Source: Actinomycetota bacterium
GTDB lineage: Bacteria > Actinomycetota > Actinomycetes > Actinomycetales > Microbacteriaceae
Length of the DNA stretch: 5,307 nt
NCBI GenBank assembly: GCA_016870695.1
Contig: VGAV01000198.1
Span: 1 to 5,307, forward strand
Direction of reading: 5' to 3'
In this document: positions 1 through 4,319 of the stretch, piece after piece
How positions within the stretch are numbered: the stretch's first letter is position 1
Layout of the letters: every line of letters starts with the position of its first letter
Made by a program: the position numbers and the translations under genes
The notes under the pieces: generated by a model
The model's database searches: none
The model's input: only the letters and a program-made list of their open reading frames with translations
Told to the model about the DNA's origin: nothing

Positions 1-795
1 CCGACCGCGGGCGTCGTTGTCGAAGTAGACGTAGACGTCGCGCGGCATCCCGTCCTCCGATCCGTCGCCGCTCCGCCAGCCGCGGATGCGGGCGGCCCAC
101 GCGTCCAGCTCGTCGTCGCCGTATCCGCTGGCGTACAACTCCTGTGAGCCGTGCAGCCGGACGTAGACGTGGTCGGCGGTGACCGCGTCGAAGACGGGCC
201 ATCGGCCGGCGGTGTCGGCGAACACGAGGGAGACGCCGTGCGCGCGGAGGATGTCGGCGGCCAGGGGATTCGAGAACGACGGCGACCGCGGTTCGAGGGC
301 GTGCCGGAGCGGCACGTCCGCCTCGATCTCCAGCCACGTTCGCCCGTCGAGACGGTCGTCGTGCTGGCGGGCGAGCGCGAGAGCGTCCCCGGTCGTGCGG
401 GGCAGCTCGGCGAGGAAGGCGGCGAGGACGTCGGGGTCGAACTCCACCCGCTCGGGCAGCTGCCACAGGAAGGGTCCGAGCGTCGGGCCGAGGGCGAGCA
501 CCCCCGAGGCGTAGAAGTTCGCGAGCGCCGTGCGCACCCCGACCAGGCGCAGCATGTGCGTGACGTACCTCGATCCCTTGACGGCGAAGACGAAACCGTC
601 CGGCACCTCGGCGCGCCACCGGTGGTAGCTCGACGGGCGCTGCAGCGAATAGAACGATCCGTTCAGCTCGACCGAGCGCAAGCGCTCGCCGACGTACTCG
701 AGCTCTCGGCGCTGCACGAGGCCGCGCGGGTAGAAGTCGCCGCGCCATCGGGGGTAGCGCCAGCCCGAGATGCCGACGAACGCGTCAGCGGTCAG
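1..795 (-). CDS. DUF72 (YecE-like) family protein, 3' end outside the window
   Basis: 265 codons are open from a CTG at 795 to the left edge, with no stop. The translation opens LTADAFVGISGWRYPRW; the GxSGWRYP start is the DUF72 hallmark. Further family blocks follow in order: SVELNGSFYS, FVFAVKGSRYVTHML, LGPFLWQLPE, HVYVRLHGSQELYASGY and finally VYVYFDND, close to the usual C-terminus. DUF72 proteins have a TIM-barrel-like fold; their biochemical role is not established. No ATG, GTG or TTG occurs in this frame upstream of the conserved block back to the in-frame stop near 990. The first such codon (GTG at 717) would remove the conserved motif. CTG at 795 is therefore chosen; it overlaps the stop of the upstream small gene (CTGA) and has GGAGGG six bases before it. 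Family assignment is near certain; the start is probable. Confidence 0.93.
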   Translation of the reverse strand, partial: MTADAFVGISGWRYPRWRGDFYPRGLVQRRELEYVGERLRSVELNGSFYSLQRPSSYHRWRAEVPDGFVFAVKGSRYVTHMLRLVGVRTALANFYASGVLALGPTLGPFLWQLPERVEFDPDVLAAFLAELPRTTGDALALARQHDDRLDGRTWLEIEADVPLRHALEPRSPSFSNPLAADILRAHGVSLVFADTAGRWPVFDAVTADHVYVRLHGSQELYASGYGDDELDAWAARIRGWRSGDGSEDGMPRDVYVYFDNDARGR

Positions 796-1004
796 GCGTG
801 GCCCTCCGCGGCGGGGAAGCCCGGGTCGTCGGCCTTCGGCTCGCCGTCGCCCTCGATCGCGTCGCCGGTGTCGCTGTCGAGGTCGACGTGCTCCTCGTGC
901 TCCGCGGCATCCTCGCGGACCTCGTCGGTGACGGCGTCGGTGGGGGCGGCCGAGTCCGCGCGGGCGTCGTCGGCGTGGCGGGAGGGGATGTCAGGGTTGC
1001 TCAT
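792..1004 (-). CDS. Small acidic hypothetical protein (70 aa)
   Basis: ATG at 1004 gives a 70-residue protein starting MSNPDIPSRHADDA and ending PAAEGHA. It is rich in Asp, Glu and Ala, has no hydrophobic segment and no cysteine, and looks intrinsically disordered. I do not recognise a family with certainty. Reality as a gene is supported by its tight join to DUF72: its TGA (792-794) overlaps the DUF72 CTG, and its last codons carry the DUF72 ribosome binding site. Its own ribosome binding site is weak (GTGGA about five bases before the ATG). It may act mainly as a coupled leader cistron, or be a genuine small protein; no function is proposed. Confidence 0.6.
   Translation of the reverse strand: MSNPDIPSRHADDARADSAAPTDAVTDEVREDAAEHEEHVDLDSDTGDAIEGDGEPKADDPGFPAAEGHA
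802..807 (-). promoter_or_regulatory. Ribosome binding site supporting a CTG start
   Basis: GGAGGG on the minus strand lies six bases upstream of the CTG at 795, inside the last codons of the small acidic gene. This site decides the DUF72 start and implies translational coupling between the two overlapping genes. Confidence 0.65.
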
Positions 1005-1054
1005 GCGTCCACGGTGCCGGTCGGGGCGACGACGCGGAACCGGCTTGACACGAG

Positions 1055-1082
1055 CCCGTCCCGGCCCGCGGGCCGGGACGGG
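1055..1082 (-). terminator. Perfect 28-bp palindrome, probable terminator of the CobW-like gene
   Basis: The 28 bases are exactly self-complementary (arms of twelve pairs around a central CGCG) and almost pure G+C. The palindrome begins three bases after the stop codon of the CobW-like gene and 50 bases before the start of the next minus-strand gene, which is where a terminator would sit. There is no T-run on either side, so termination would be of the GC-hairpin type common in actinobacteria, or the element may be an mRNA 3'-end stabiliser. Confidence 0.6.
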
Positions 1083-1085
1083 GCC

Positions 1086-2087
1086 TCAGTCGGTGGCATC
1101 CGGGAGCGAGGACCCCACCACGGACCAGGCGGGGAGCGGGTCCTCGTAGTGCGCCCACGCCGCGGGACCCGCCGCGATCTCGTCGTCGGTGAGGGCGGCG
1201 TCGTCGAGGAGGCGTCCGAGCACCGCGGGGGAGAGGTCGAGGCCGGTGAGCGCGATCTCCTGCCCGAGTCCCATGCGGCCGTCGTCCGCGCCGATCGGCT
1301 CGATCCACATCGCCGACCCGACCTGCTCCCAGCGGGCGAGGATCCCCGGACGCGTCGCCAGGCGGCAGAAGCCGGCGGAGCGGACGAGACGCCCGGCGGC
1401 GCCCTCGTCGAGGCGGTCCAGTGCCGCCATCAGGCGACCGGGGTGGAAGGGCCGCACCTGGTCGTAGCGGAGGGTCCGGACGCGACGATCGGACATGTAC
1501 GGGTCGTGCTCGTCGTTGAGCGCCCGCACCCATCCCGCGCGCTCGAGCACCTCGGACTCGCCGTCCCGGACGGCCGGCGAGGCGAGGTCGCGCAGGGGAT
1601 CGAGTGAGAGGCGGACGATCGCGGCGGGGTTGAGGTGCGAGGCGAGCGCCATCTGCACGGCGAGGGCCGCGGTCGGCACCTGCTCCCAGTTCACCCACAC
1701 GATGCGCGTCGCCAGCTCCAGGGCGGTCGCGGCCTGGCGGGCGCGGGCGCCCACGTCCCCGCGGGGGTCTCCGGGCCGGGCGGATGCCACGAGGGCGGCG
1801 TCCTCGAGCAGGTCTCCGATCATGTGGCGGGCGTCGACGACGCAGACGGCCTCGGCCGCGACGCCGCCGTGCGAGAGGAGGGTGTGGACGAGGTCCACGT
1901 CCGTGCCGAGGTCGACGACGATTCGGCCGTCGTCCGTCCGCGGTCGGGGGCGGGGGAGCGTGTGCGCCGTCCCGTGGTTGGTGCGACGAGCGAGGTGCAG
2001 CGCGCGTCCCGTCGCGGTCGCGGTGCGCTCGGCGTACGCCAGCCGCTCCGGCGCGCACACGCCCATGATCGCGATCGTGGCATCCAT
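1086..2087 (-). CDS. CobW C-terminal domain protein, degenerate GTPase (Rv0106/Mrf-like), probably Zur-controlled
   Basis: 333 residues from ATG at 2087, preceded by AAGGGTGGA seven to eight bases away. The fold is that of COG0523/CobW proteins: a beta strand [10 protein letters not shown], a [10 protein letters not shown] strand around 81-90, [10 protein letters not shown] at 151-160, and a CobW_C domain from about 205 to the end ([19 protein letters not shown]). The nucleotide-binding motifs are missing: no GxxGxGKT P-loop after the first strand, no CxCC metal motif, and NWEQ (133-136) where NKxD is expected. Cysteines are only C11, C82 and C241. Layout and C-terminal sequence (TDDEIAA...W..Y.DP) recall mycobacterial Rv0106, whose relative Mrf recruits a hibernation factor to zinc-depleted ribosomes; that functional link is from memory and inferred here. 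It is divergent from an alternative L36 gene, with a Zur-type dyad between them. The in-frame extension to 2198 would overlap rpmJ and lacks family support. Confidence 0.82.
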   Translation of the reverse strand: MDATIAIMGVCAPERLAYAERTATATGRALHLARRTNHGTAHTLPRPRPRTDDGRIVVDLGTDVDLVHTLLSHGGVAAEAVCVVDARHMIGDLLEDAALVASARPGDPRGDVGARARQAATALELATRIVWVNWEQVPTAALAVQMALASHLNPAAIVRLSLDPLRDLASPAVRDGESEVLERAGWVRALNDEHDPYMSDRRVRTLRYDQVRPFHPGRLMAALDRLDEGAAGRLVRSAGFCRLATRPGILARWEQVGSAMWIEPIGADDGRMGLGQEIALTGLDLSPAVLGRLLDDAALTDDEIAAGPAAWAHYEDPLPAWSVVGSSLPDATD

Positions 2088-2103
2088 GGCATCCACCCTT
2101 CGT

Positions 2104-2132
2104 TTGTCGTCGGACTCTCGACACCCTACCCT
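2104..2132 (+). promoter_or_regulatory. Candidate promoter of rpmJ
   Basis: TTGTCG (2104-2109) and TACCCT (2127-2132) are separated by 17 bases, a fair match to -35 and -10 hexamers, immediately upstream of the Zur-type dyad. On the opposite strand TTGATA (within the dyad) and TAGGGT could serve the CobW-like gene, with a long 19-base spacer. Both are by-eye assignments. Confidence 0.35.
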
Positions 2133-2133
2133 C

Positions 2134-2156
2134 TTATCGAGAACAGTTATCAATAA
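2134..2156 (+). promoter_or_regulatory. Zur-box-like dyad between the CobW-like gene and rpmJ
   Basis: A 23-base inverted repeat centred on A2145: the left arm TTATCGAGAAC pairs with the right arm GTTATCAATAA at 9 of 11 positions. Its core, YGAKAAC-N-GTTMTCR, has the 7-1-7 shape and base pattern of known actinobacterial Zur operators (TGAAAAT-N-ATTTTCA type). It is the only strong dyad in the intergenic region and ends inside the rpmJ ribosome binding site, so occupancy would block both divergent genes when zinc is plentiful. Both genes belong to families known to be Zur-repressed. No zur gene is in the window. Confidence 0.72.
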
Positions 2157-2161
2157 GGAGG
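2155..2161 (+). promoter_or_regulatory. rpmJ ribosome binding site
   Basis: AAGGAGG, a near-perfect Shine-Dalgarno sequence five bases before the ATG at 2167. Its first two bases are the end of the Zur-type dyad. Confidence 0.85.
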
Positions 2162-2166
2162 CCGCC

Positions 2167-2289
2167 ATGAAAGTGCGCGCATCGATCAAGTCGCTCAAGA
2201 ATCAGCTGGGGGCGCAGGTCGTCCGCCGACGCGGACGCGTCTACGTCATCAACAAGCTCAACCCGCGGATGAAGGGGCGGCAGGGGTAA
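2167..2289 (+). CDS. rpmJ: 50S ribosomal protein L36, zinc-free (C-minus) type
   Basis: 40 residues beginning [15 protein letters not shown] and ending NPRMKGRQG, the full usual length. Standard L36 holds zinc with a C-x2-C-x12-C-x4-H ribbon; here there is no cysteine or histidine at all (the last ligand position is Met in NPRMKGRQG). This is the paralogue, called YkgO in E. coli, that replaces the zinc-binding copy in the large subunit when zinc is scarce and so frees zinc. It shares an intergenic region with the CobW-like gene containing a Zur-type dyad, and has a strong ribosome binding site. A zinc-ribbon L36 should exist elsewhere in the genome. The stop TAA is the left edge of a second Zur-like dyad. 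Confidence 0.96.
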   Translation: MKVRASIKSLKNQLGAQVVRRRGRVYVINKLNPRMKGRQG

Positions 2290-2308
2290 CGAGAACCGTT
2301 ACCGATTG
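2286..2308 (+). promoter_or_regulatory. Second Zur-box-like dyad, upstream of the SmtB-like gene
   Basis: The core at 2290-2304, CGAGAACCGTTACCG, has the same 7-1-7 shape as the dyad at 2134-2156 and matches it at 16 of 23 positions over equal windows, including CGAGAAC-N-GTTA. Arm symmetry is poorer (5 of 7 core pairs). It starts at the rpmJ stop codon and precedes the repressor gene by about 50 bases, where it would overlap a candidate -35 (TTGCCT, 2306-2311). It suggests that the repressor and His-rich genes are also under Zur. Confidence 0.55.
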
Positions 2309-2312
2309 CCTG

Positions 2313-2336
2313 CACATATTGCAATTCGTTTATGTG
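2313..2336 (+). promoter_or_regulatory. Possible operator of the SmtB-like repressor
   Basis: CACATA (2313-2318) and TATGTG (2331-2336) are exact inverted copies in a 24-base window with 8 of 12 pairs matching overall. The stretch is AT-rich against a GC-rich background, overlaps a plausible -10 (TTTATG, 2329-2334), and lies just upstream of the repressor gene, where ArsR/SmtB proteins usually bind their own promoter. It does not match the cyanobacterial SmtB consensus closely. Confidence 0.35.
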
Positions 2337-2354
2337 TGCGGTGAAGTGGGGGGC

Positions 2355-2663
2355 GTGGACAAGATCGCGGGCCTGCACGATGCCGCCGAGCTGTTCAAGG
2401 TCCTCGGCAGTGAGTCGCGCCTCGCGCTCGTCTGGCTGCTGAGCCGCGAACCGCTGACGGTCGGTGCGCTCGCCGAACAGACCGGTCTGTCGCAACCGCT
2501 GGTGTCGCAACACCTGCGGACCCTGCGGCAGGCCGAGCTGGTGACGTCGGAACGCGAGGGCAAGGAGATCCGCTACGCCCTCGTCGACCAGCACGTCTCG
2601 CACGTCGTACTCGACGCGATCGCCCACGTTCAAGAGCCCACCGAACAGGGGAACGATTCATGA
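2355..2663 (+). CDS. ArsR/SmtB-family zinc-responsive repressor
   Basis: 102 residues from GTG at 2355 (VDKIAGLHDAAELFKVLG), with a G-run four to five bases upstream. A winged helix-turn-helix occupies about residues 10-75: SESRLALVWLL, then the recognition helix in LSQPLVSQHLRTLRQA, then the wing REGKEIRYAL. The last helix carries D78-x-H80-x10-H91-x2-E94, exactly the spacing of the SmtB alpha-5 zinc site (D104, H106, H117, E120), so zinc release from DNA is the expected response. There is no cysteine and no ELCVCDL-type alpha-3 site, arguing against arsenic or cadmium sensing. Its TGA overlaps the ATG of the His-rich gene (ATGA), making that gene the likely regulated partner. A TTG start at 2319 is possible but would add twelve unconserved residues across the candidate promoter. 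Confidence 0.92.
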   Translation: MDKIAGLHDAAELFKVLGSESRLALVWLLSREPLTVGALAEQTGLSQPLVSQHLRTLRQAELVTSEREGKEIRYALVDQHVSHVVLDAIAHVQEPTEQGNDS

Positions 2664-2956
2664 GCACGACCGAGACCCATGCCGAGCACACCGTCGACGA
2701 GCACGCCCACGGCGACGACTGCGGCCACCAGAAGATCGAGCACGGCGACCACGTCGACTACGTGCACGGTACCCACCACCACGCCCTCCACGGCGACCAC
2801 TACGACGAGCACGAGTCGCAGGCCGAGCACACGGTCCACGACCATCGTCACGGGGACGACTGCGGGCACGAGAAGATCGACCACGACGGCCACGCCGACT
2901 ACGTCCACGACGGTCACCGCCACGCCCTCCACGAGGCGCACTACGACGAGCACTGA
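2660..2956 (+). CDS. Histidine-rich zinc-binding protein with two tandem units
   Basis: 98 residues with 27 His, 2 Cys and many Asp/Glu, no signal peptide and no membrane segment, so probably cytoplasmic. It consists of two copies of a 44-residue unit, residues 8-51 and 55-98, each of the form AEHTV..H.HGDDCGH.KI.H, then DYVH and HALH..HYDEH. Single-unit proteins of this H/D/C pattern occur in many bacteria, often next to zinc regulators, and are sometimes mislabelled as a zinc transporter permease; this one has no transmembrane part. The dense His/Asp/Cys content suggests it buffers, stores or delivers zinc. It overlaps the SmtB-like repressor by four bases, so the two are translated together. 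Function is inferred from composition and context. Confidence 0.88.
   Translation: MSTTETHAEHTVDEHAHGDDCGHQKIEHGDHVDYVHGTHHHALHGDHYDEHESQAEHTVHDHRHGDDCGHEKIDHDGHADYVHDGHRHALHEAHYDEH
2681..2953 (+). repeat. Tandem duplication of a 132-bp unit inside the His-rich gene
   Basis: Positions 2681-2812 and 2822-2953 encode the two copies, with a period of 141 bp (47 codons) and a three-codon linker. The second halves are nearly identical in DNA (for example ACTACGACGAGCAC ends both), while the first halves have drifted mainly at third positions, indicating a duplication kept under selection. Confidence 0.88.
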
Positions 2957-2992
2957 GGCGTCCCGCCCCGGCGCGACCGGGATGGATGCCGC

Positions 2993-3025
2993 AAGGCCCG
3001 TCTCCCTACCCGGGAGGCGGGCCTT
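2993..3025 (+). terminator. Terminator after the His-rich gene
   Basis: A 14-bp stem, AAGGCCCGTCTCCC with GGGAGGCGGGCCTT, has one T-G wobble and a five-base loop (TACCC), 37 bases after the stop. Since the stem ends in AA/TT, it could act in either direction, which suits its place before the convergent S4 gene. Only a short T-containing tail (GTTCG) follows. Confidence 0.75.
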
Positions 3026-3211
3026 GTTCGTGCCGTGACGCGAGTGGTCGTACCTGGCGTCCGGGTGCGCCGTCCTGCGGAGTCGACGGGCGACACGCCG
3101 GTGGACGGGGCCGTTCCGGCGGCGTGTCGTCCGGAAGTCCGCAGGACGGGAGGCGGATGCCGTGGCGACGGGGCCGGGGCGGGACGGGAGGGCACGGCCG
3201 CCGGGGCGGCG
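3026..3211. other. Non-coding convergent region with an 80-nt imperfect inverted repeat
   Basis: There is no credible gene between the terminator at 3025 and the stop of the S4 gene. It holds a long inverted repeat at 3070-3149: outer arms CCGTCCTGCGGA (3070-3081) and TCCGCAGGACGG (3138-3149) are exact complements, and inner arms CGACACGCC (3091-3099) and GGCGTGTCG (3121-3129) are exact complements, separated by near-equal internal loops of nine and eight bases. A shorter GC hairpin, GCCGC and GCGGC at 3197-3210, lies against the S4 stop and may help end that transcript. Confidence 0.6.
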
Positions 3212-3436
3212 TCAGGCCGTCAGGCGGAACGCGCGTCCCTCGAACGTCACGACGTCGCCGACCTGGAGCTGCCGCCCGCGGCGGCGGTCGATCTCCCCGT
3301 TGACCTGGACGTACCCGTCGATGATCGCCTCCTTCGCCTCGCCGCCGGAGTCGACGGCGCCGGAGAGCTTCAGGAACGACCCGAGGCGGATGCCCTCGTT
3401 ACCGACGGGGACGTCTTGGGGCGCGGGGGAGGTCAT
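3212..3436 (-). CDS. Small S4-domain RNA-binding protein (YbcJ-like)
   Basis: 74 residues from ATG at 3436. Nearly the whole protein is one S4 domain: RLGSFLKLSGAVDSGGEAK (about 17-35) and GYVQVNGEIDRRRGRQLQVG (about 41-60), followed by DVVTFEGRAFRL. The R-L...L-K...SGGEAK...G-x-V-x-V-N-G-x...R-G-R/K-x-L-x-x-G-D pattern and the length match E. coli YbcJ and related stand-alone S4 proteins, which bind structured RNA and may touch the ribosome; a specific target is not known. An in-frame extension to 3667 reads arginine/proline-rich non-conserved sequence within the neighbour and is rejected. The ribosome binding site is poor (GGATCC before ATG). It lies 50 bases after the DUF2071-like gene and may share its transcript. 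Confidence 0.9.
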   Translation of the reverse strand: MTSPAPQDVPVGNEGIRLGSFLKLSGAVDSGGEAKEAIIDGYVQVNGEIDRRRGRQLQVGDVVTFEGRAFRLTA

Positions 3437-3486
3437 GGATCCAGGATGCCAGCAGTCGGGGTCCGGACGGCGCCGGCCGGCCCGGG

Positions 3487-4235
3487 TCAGGGTCGGCGGC
3501 GGGGCGCCGCGCCCACACCGGCGACGGGCGCGGCGTCCGACGGGCTGCTCCACCGGGCCGGCACCCGGCGCATGACGAGAACGTCGTCGAACTCCGCGGA
3601 GCCCGCCGGGAGCCCGTCGAAAAAACTCGACTCGAGGGTGTCGATCGTCGCCGCCTCGACGCGCCACGCGTCCGTGTCGAGGCGCAGGCCTTCCAGGCTC
3701 CCGTTACGGGTGGGAGACCATCCGACGGCGTCCTTGCGGAAGAAGTCCGACGCGGATGCCAAGGACGGGAACAGCCCGCTGCGGAACGCCTCGTCGGGAG
3801 CGAGCCGCGCATCGACCCGGACCCGCAGGTCGTCGGCGTCGATGTGCACGGAGATCTCGGCATCCGTCTCCCGCGACGTGATGCGCGCACGACGGTGGAC
3901 GCCGGGAAAGACGCGACCGCCCACGAGCCGGGCGAGGCGGGAGGCGCTGTGACGCCGGGGGATGTAGACGCCCGTCCGCGGGCCGGTGGGGGAGTCCCAC
4001 TCGACGGCGATGCGGTGGGCGGCGTTCTCGCTGCGGTGCCCGATCTCGGGGCCCGCCCACGCGGGTCGGAAAGCGCCGAGCCGGATGAGGCAGACCCCGG
4101 CGACGGCGTTCCCGTCGATCAGCTGCGGGCGCAGCCCCTGCGGGAGGAGCTCGCGAGCGACGCGGGGTCGACGCGGTAGTTGACGAGCAGGCGGCGCTCG
4201 ATGGTCGCCGCCATGGTCGGGATGATGGTCGCCAT
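3487..4235 (-). pseudogene. DUF2071-like (acetoacetate decarboxylase-fold) gene with a frameshift
   Basis: The gene begins at ATG 4235 with GAGGAGG eight bases upstream and reads MATIIPTMAATIERRLLVNYRVDPASLA, then its frame ends at TGA 4119-4121. The family sequence continues in the frame shifted by one base from about 4152: ELLPQGLRPQLIDGNAV, GVCLIRLGAFRP, NAAHRIAVEWDSP, GVYIPRR, FPGVHRRARI, DASDFFRKDAVGWS-type block, SSFFDGLPAGSAEF and VMRRVPARW, to the stop at 3487. The second frame has no ATG, GTG or TTG between its upstream stop and 3924, so it cannot be an independent full gene. Restoring one base would give about 249 residues, the usual length for these single-domain proteins of unknown function. 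The break sits in the palindrome GCTCGCGAGC (4149-4158). It may be a true mutation or a sequencing or assembly error. Confidence 0.75.
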
Positions 4236-4243
4236 CGCCCGAT

Positions 4244-4250
4244 CCTCCTC
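4244..4250 (-). promoter_or_regulatory. Ribosome binding site of the DUF2071-like gene
   Basis: GAGGAGG on the minus strand, eight bases before ATG 4235. It fixes the start in the first frame and therefore supports the view that the downstream frame change is a lesion. The 84-base gap between here and the Fic stop contains nothing else I recognise. Confidence 0.7.
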
Positions 4251-4319
4251 GGCGCGGCCCAGCGGGGCAACGGCGATGGCGGGAAGCGCTACGGCGTCGA
4301 GGTATCCGGGGCGGGCTGA

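Noticed and set aside
1045..1050. Perfect TTGACA on the plus strand
   Set aside because: No -10 follows at suitable spacing, and no plus-strand gene lies downstream; it runs into the GC palindrome and then antisense to the CobW-like gene.
151..1149. Long plus-strand open frame of 332 codons across the DUF72 gene
   Set aside because: It is antisense to a clear DUF72 protein and has composition typical of a GC-rich shadow frame (Arg, Gly, Glu, Val) with no recognisable domain.
991..2124. Minus-strand open frame of 377 codons overlapping the CobW-like gene
   Set aside because: Arg/Pro/Gly-rich shadow in another frame of the same strand; the CobW_C sequence is in the 1086-2087 frame.
2088..2198. 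N-terminal extension of the CobW-like protein to 2198
   Set aside because: It would cross the Zur-like dyad and overlap rpmJ, and the extra residues lack family character; ATG 2087 has a ribosome binding site.
2319..2354. TTG start for the SmtB-like repressor at 2319
   Set aside because: The added residues are unlike the family and lie over the candidate promoter; GTG 2355 fits the usual length.
3437..3667. N-terminal extension of the S4 protein
   Set aside because: The 77 extra residues are Arg/Pro/Gly-rich shadow sequence within the DUF2071-like gene; stand-alone S4 proteins are about 70-75 residues.
3035..3952. Plus-strand open frame of 305 codons
   Set aside because: It crosses the inverted repeat, and then runs antisense to the S4 and DUF2071-like genes, both of which have clear family signatures.
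4150..4157. Programmed -1 frameshift in the DUF2071-like gene
   Set aside because: No slippery X-XXY-YYZ heptamer is present and the family is not known for recoding; mutation or sequence error is simpler.
3704..4270. Minus-strand frame of 188 codons overlapping the DUF2071-like gene
   Set aside because: Arg/Pro-rich translation with no family resemblance; it is the third frame of a gene whose parts read well in the other two.
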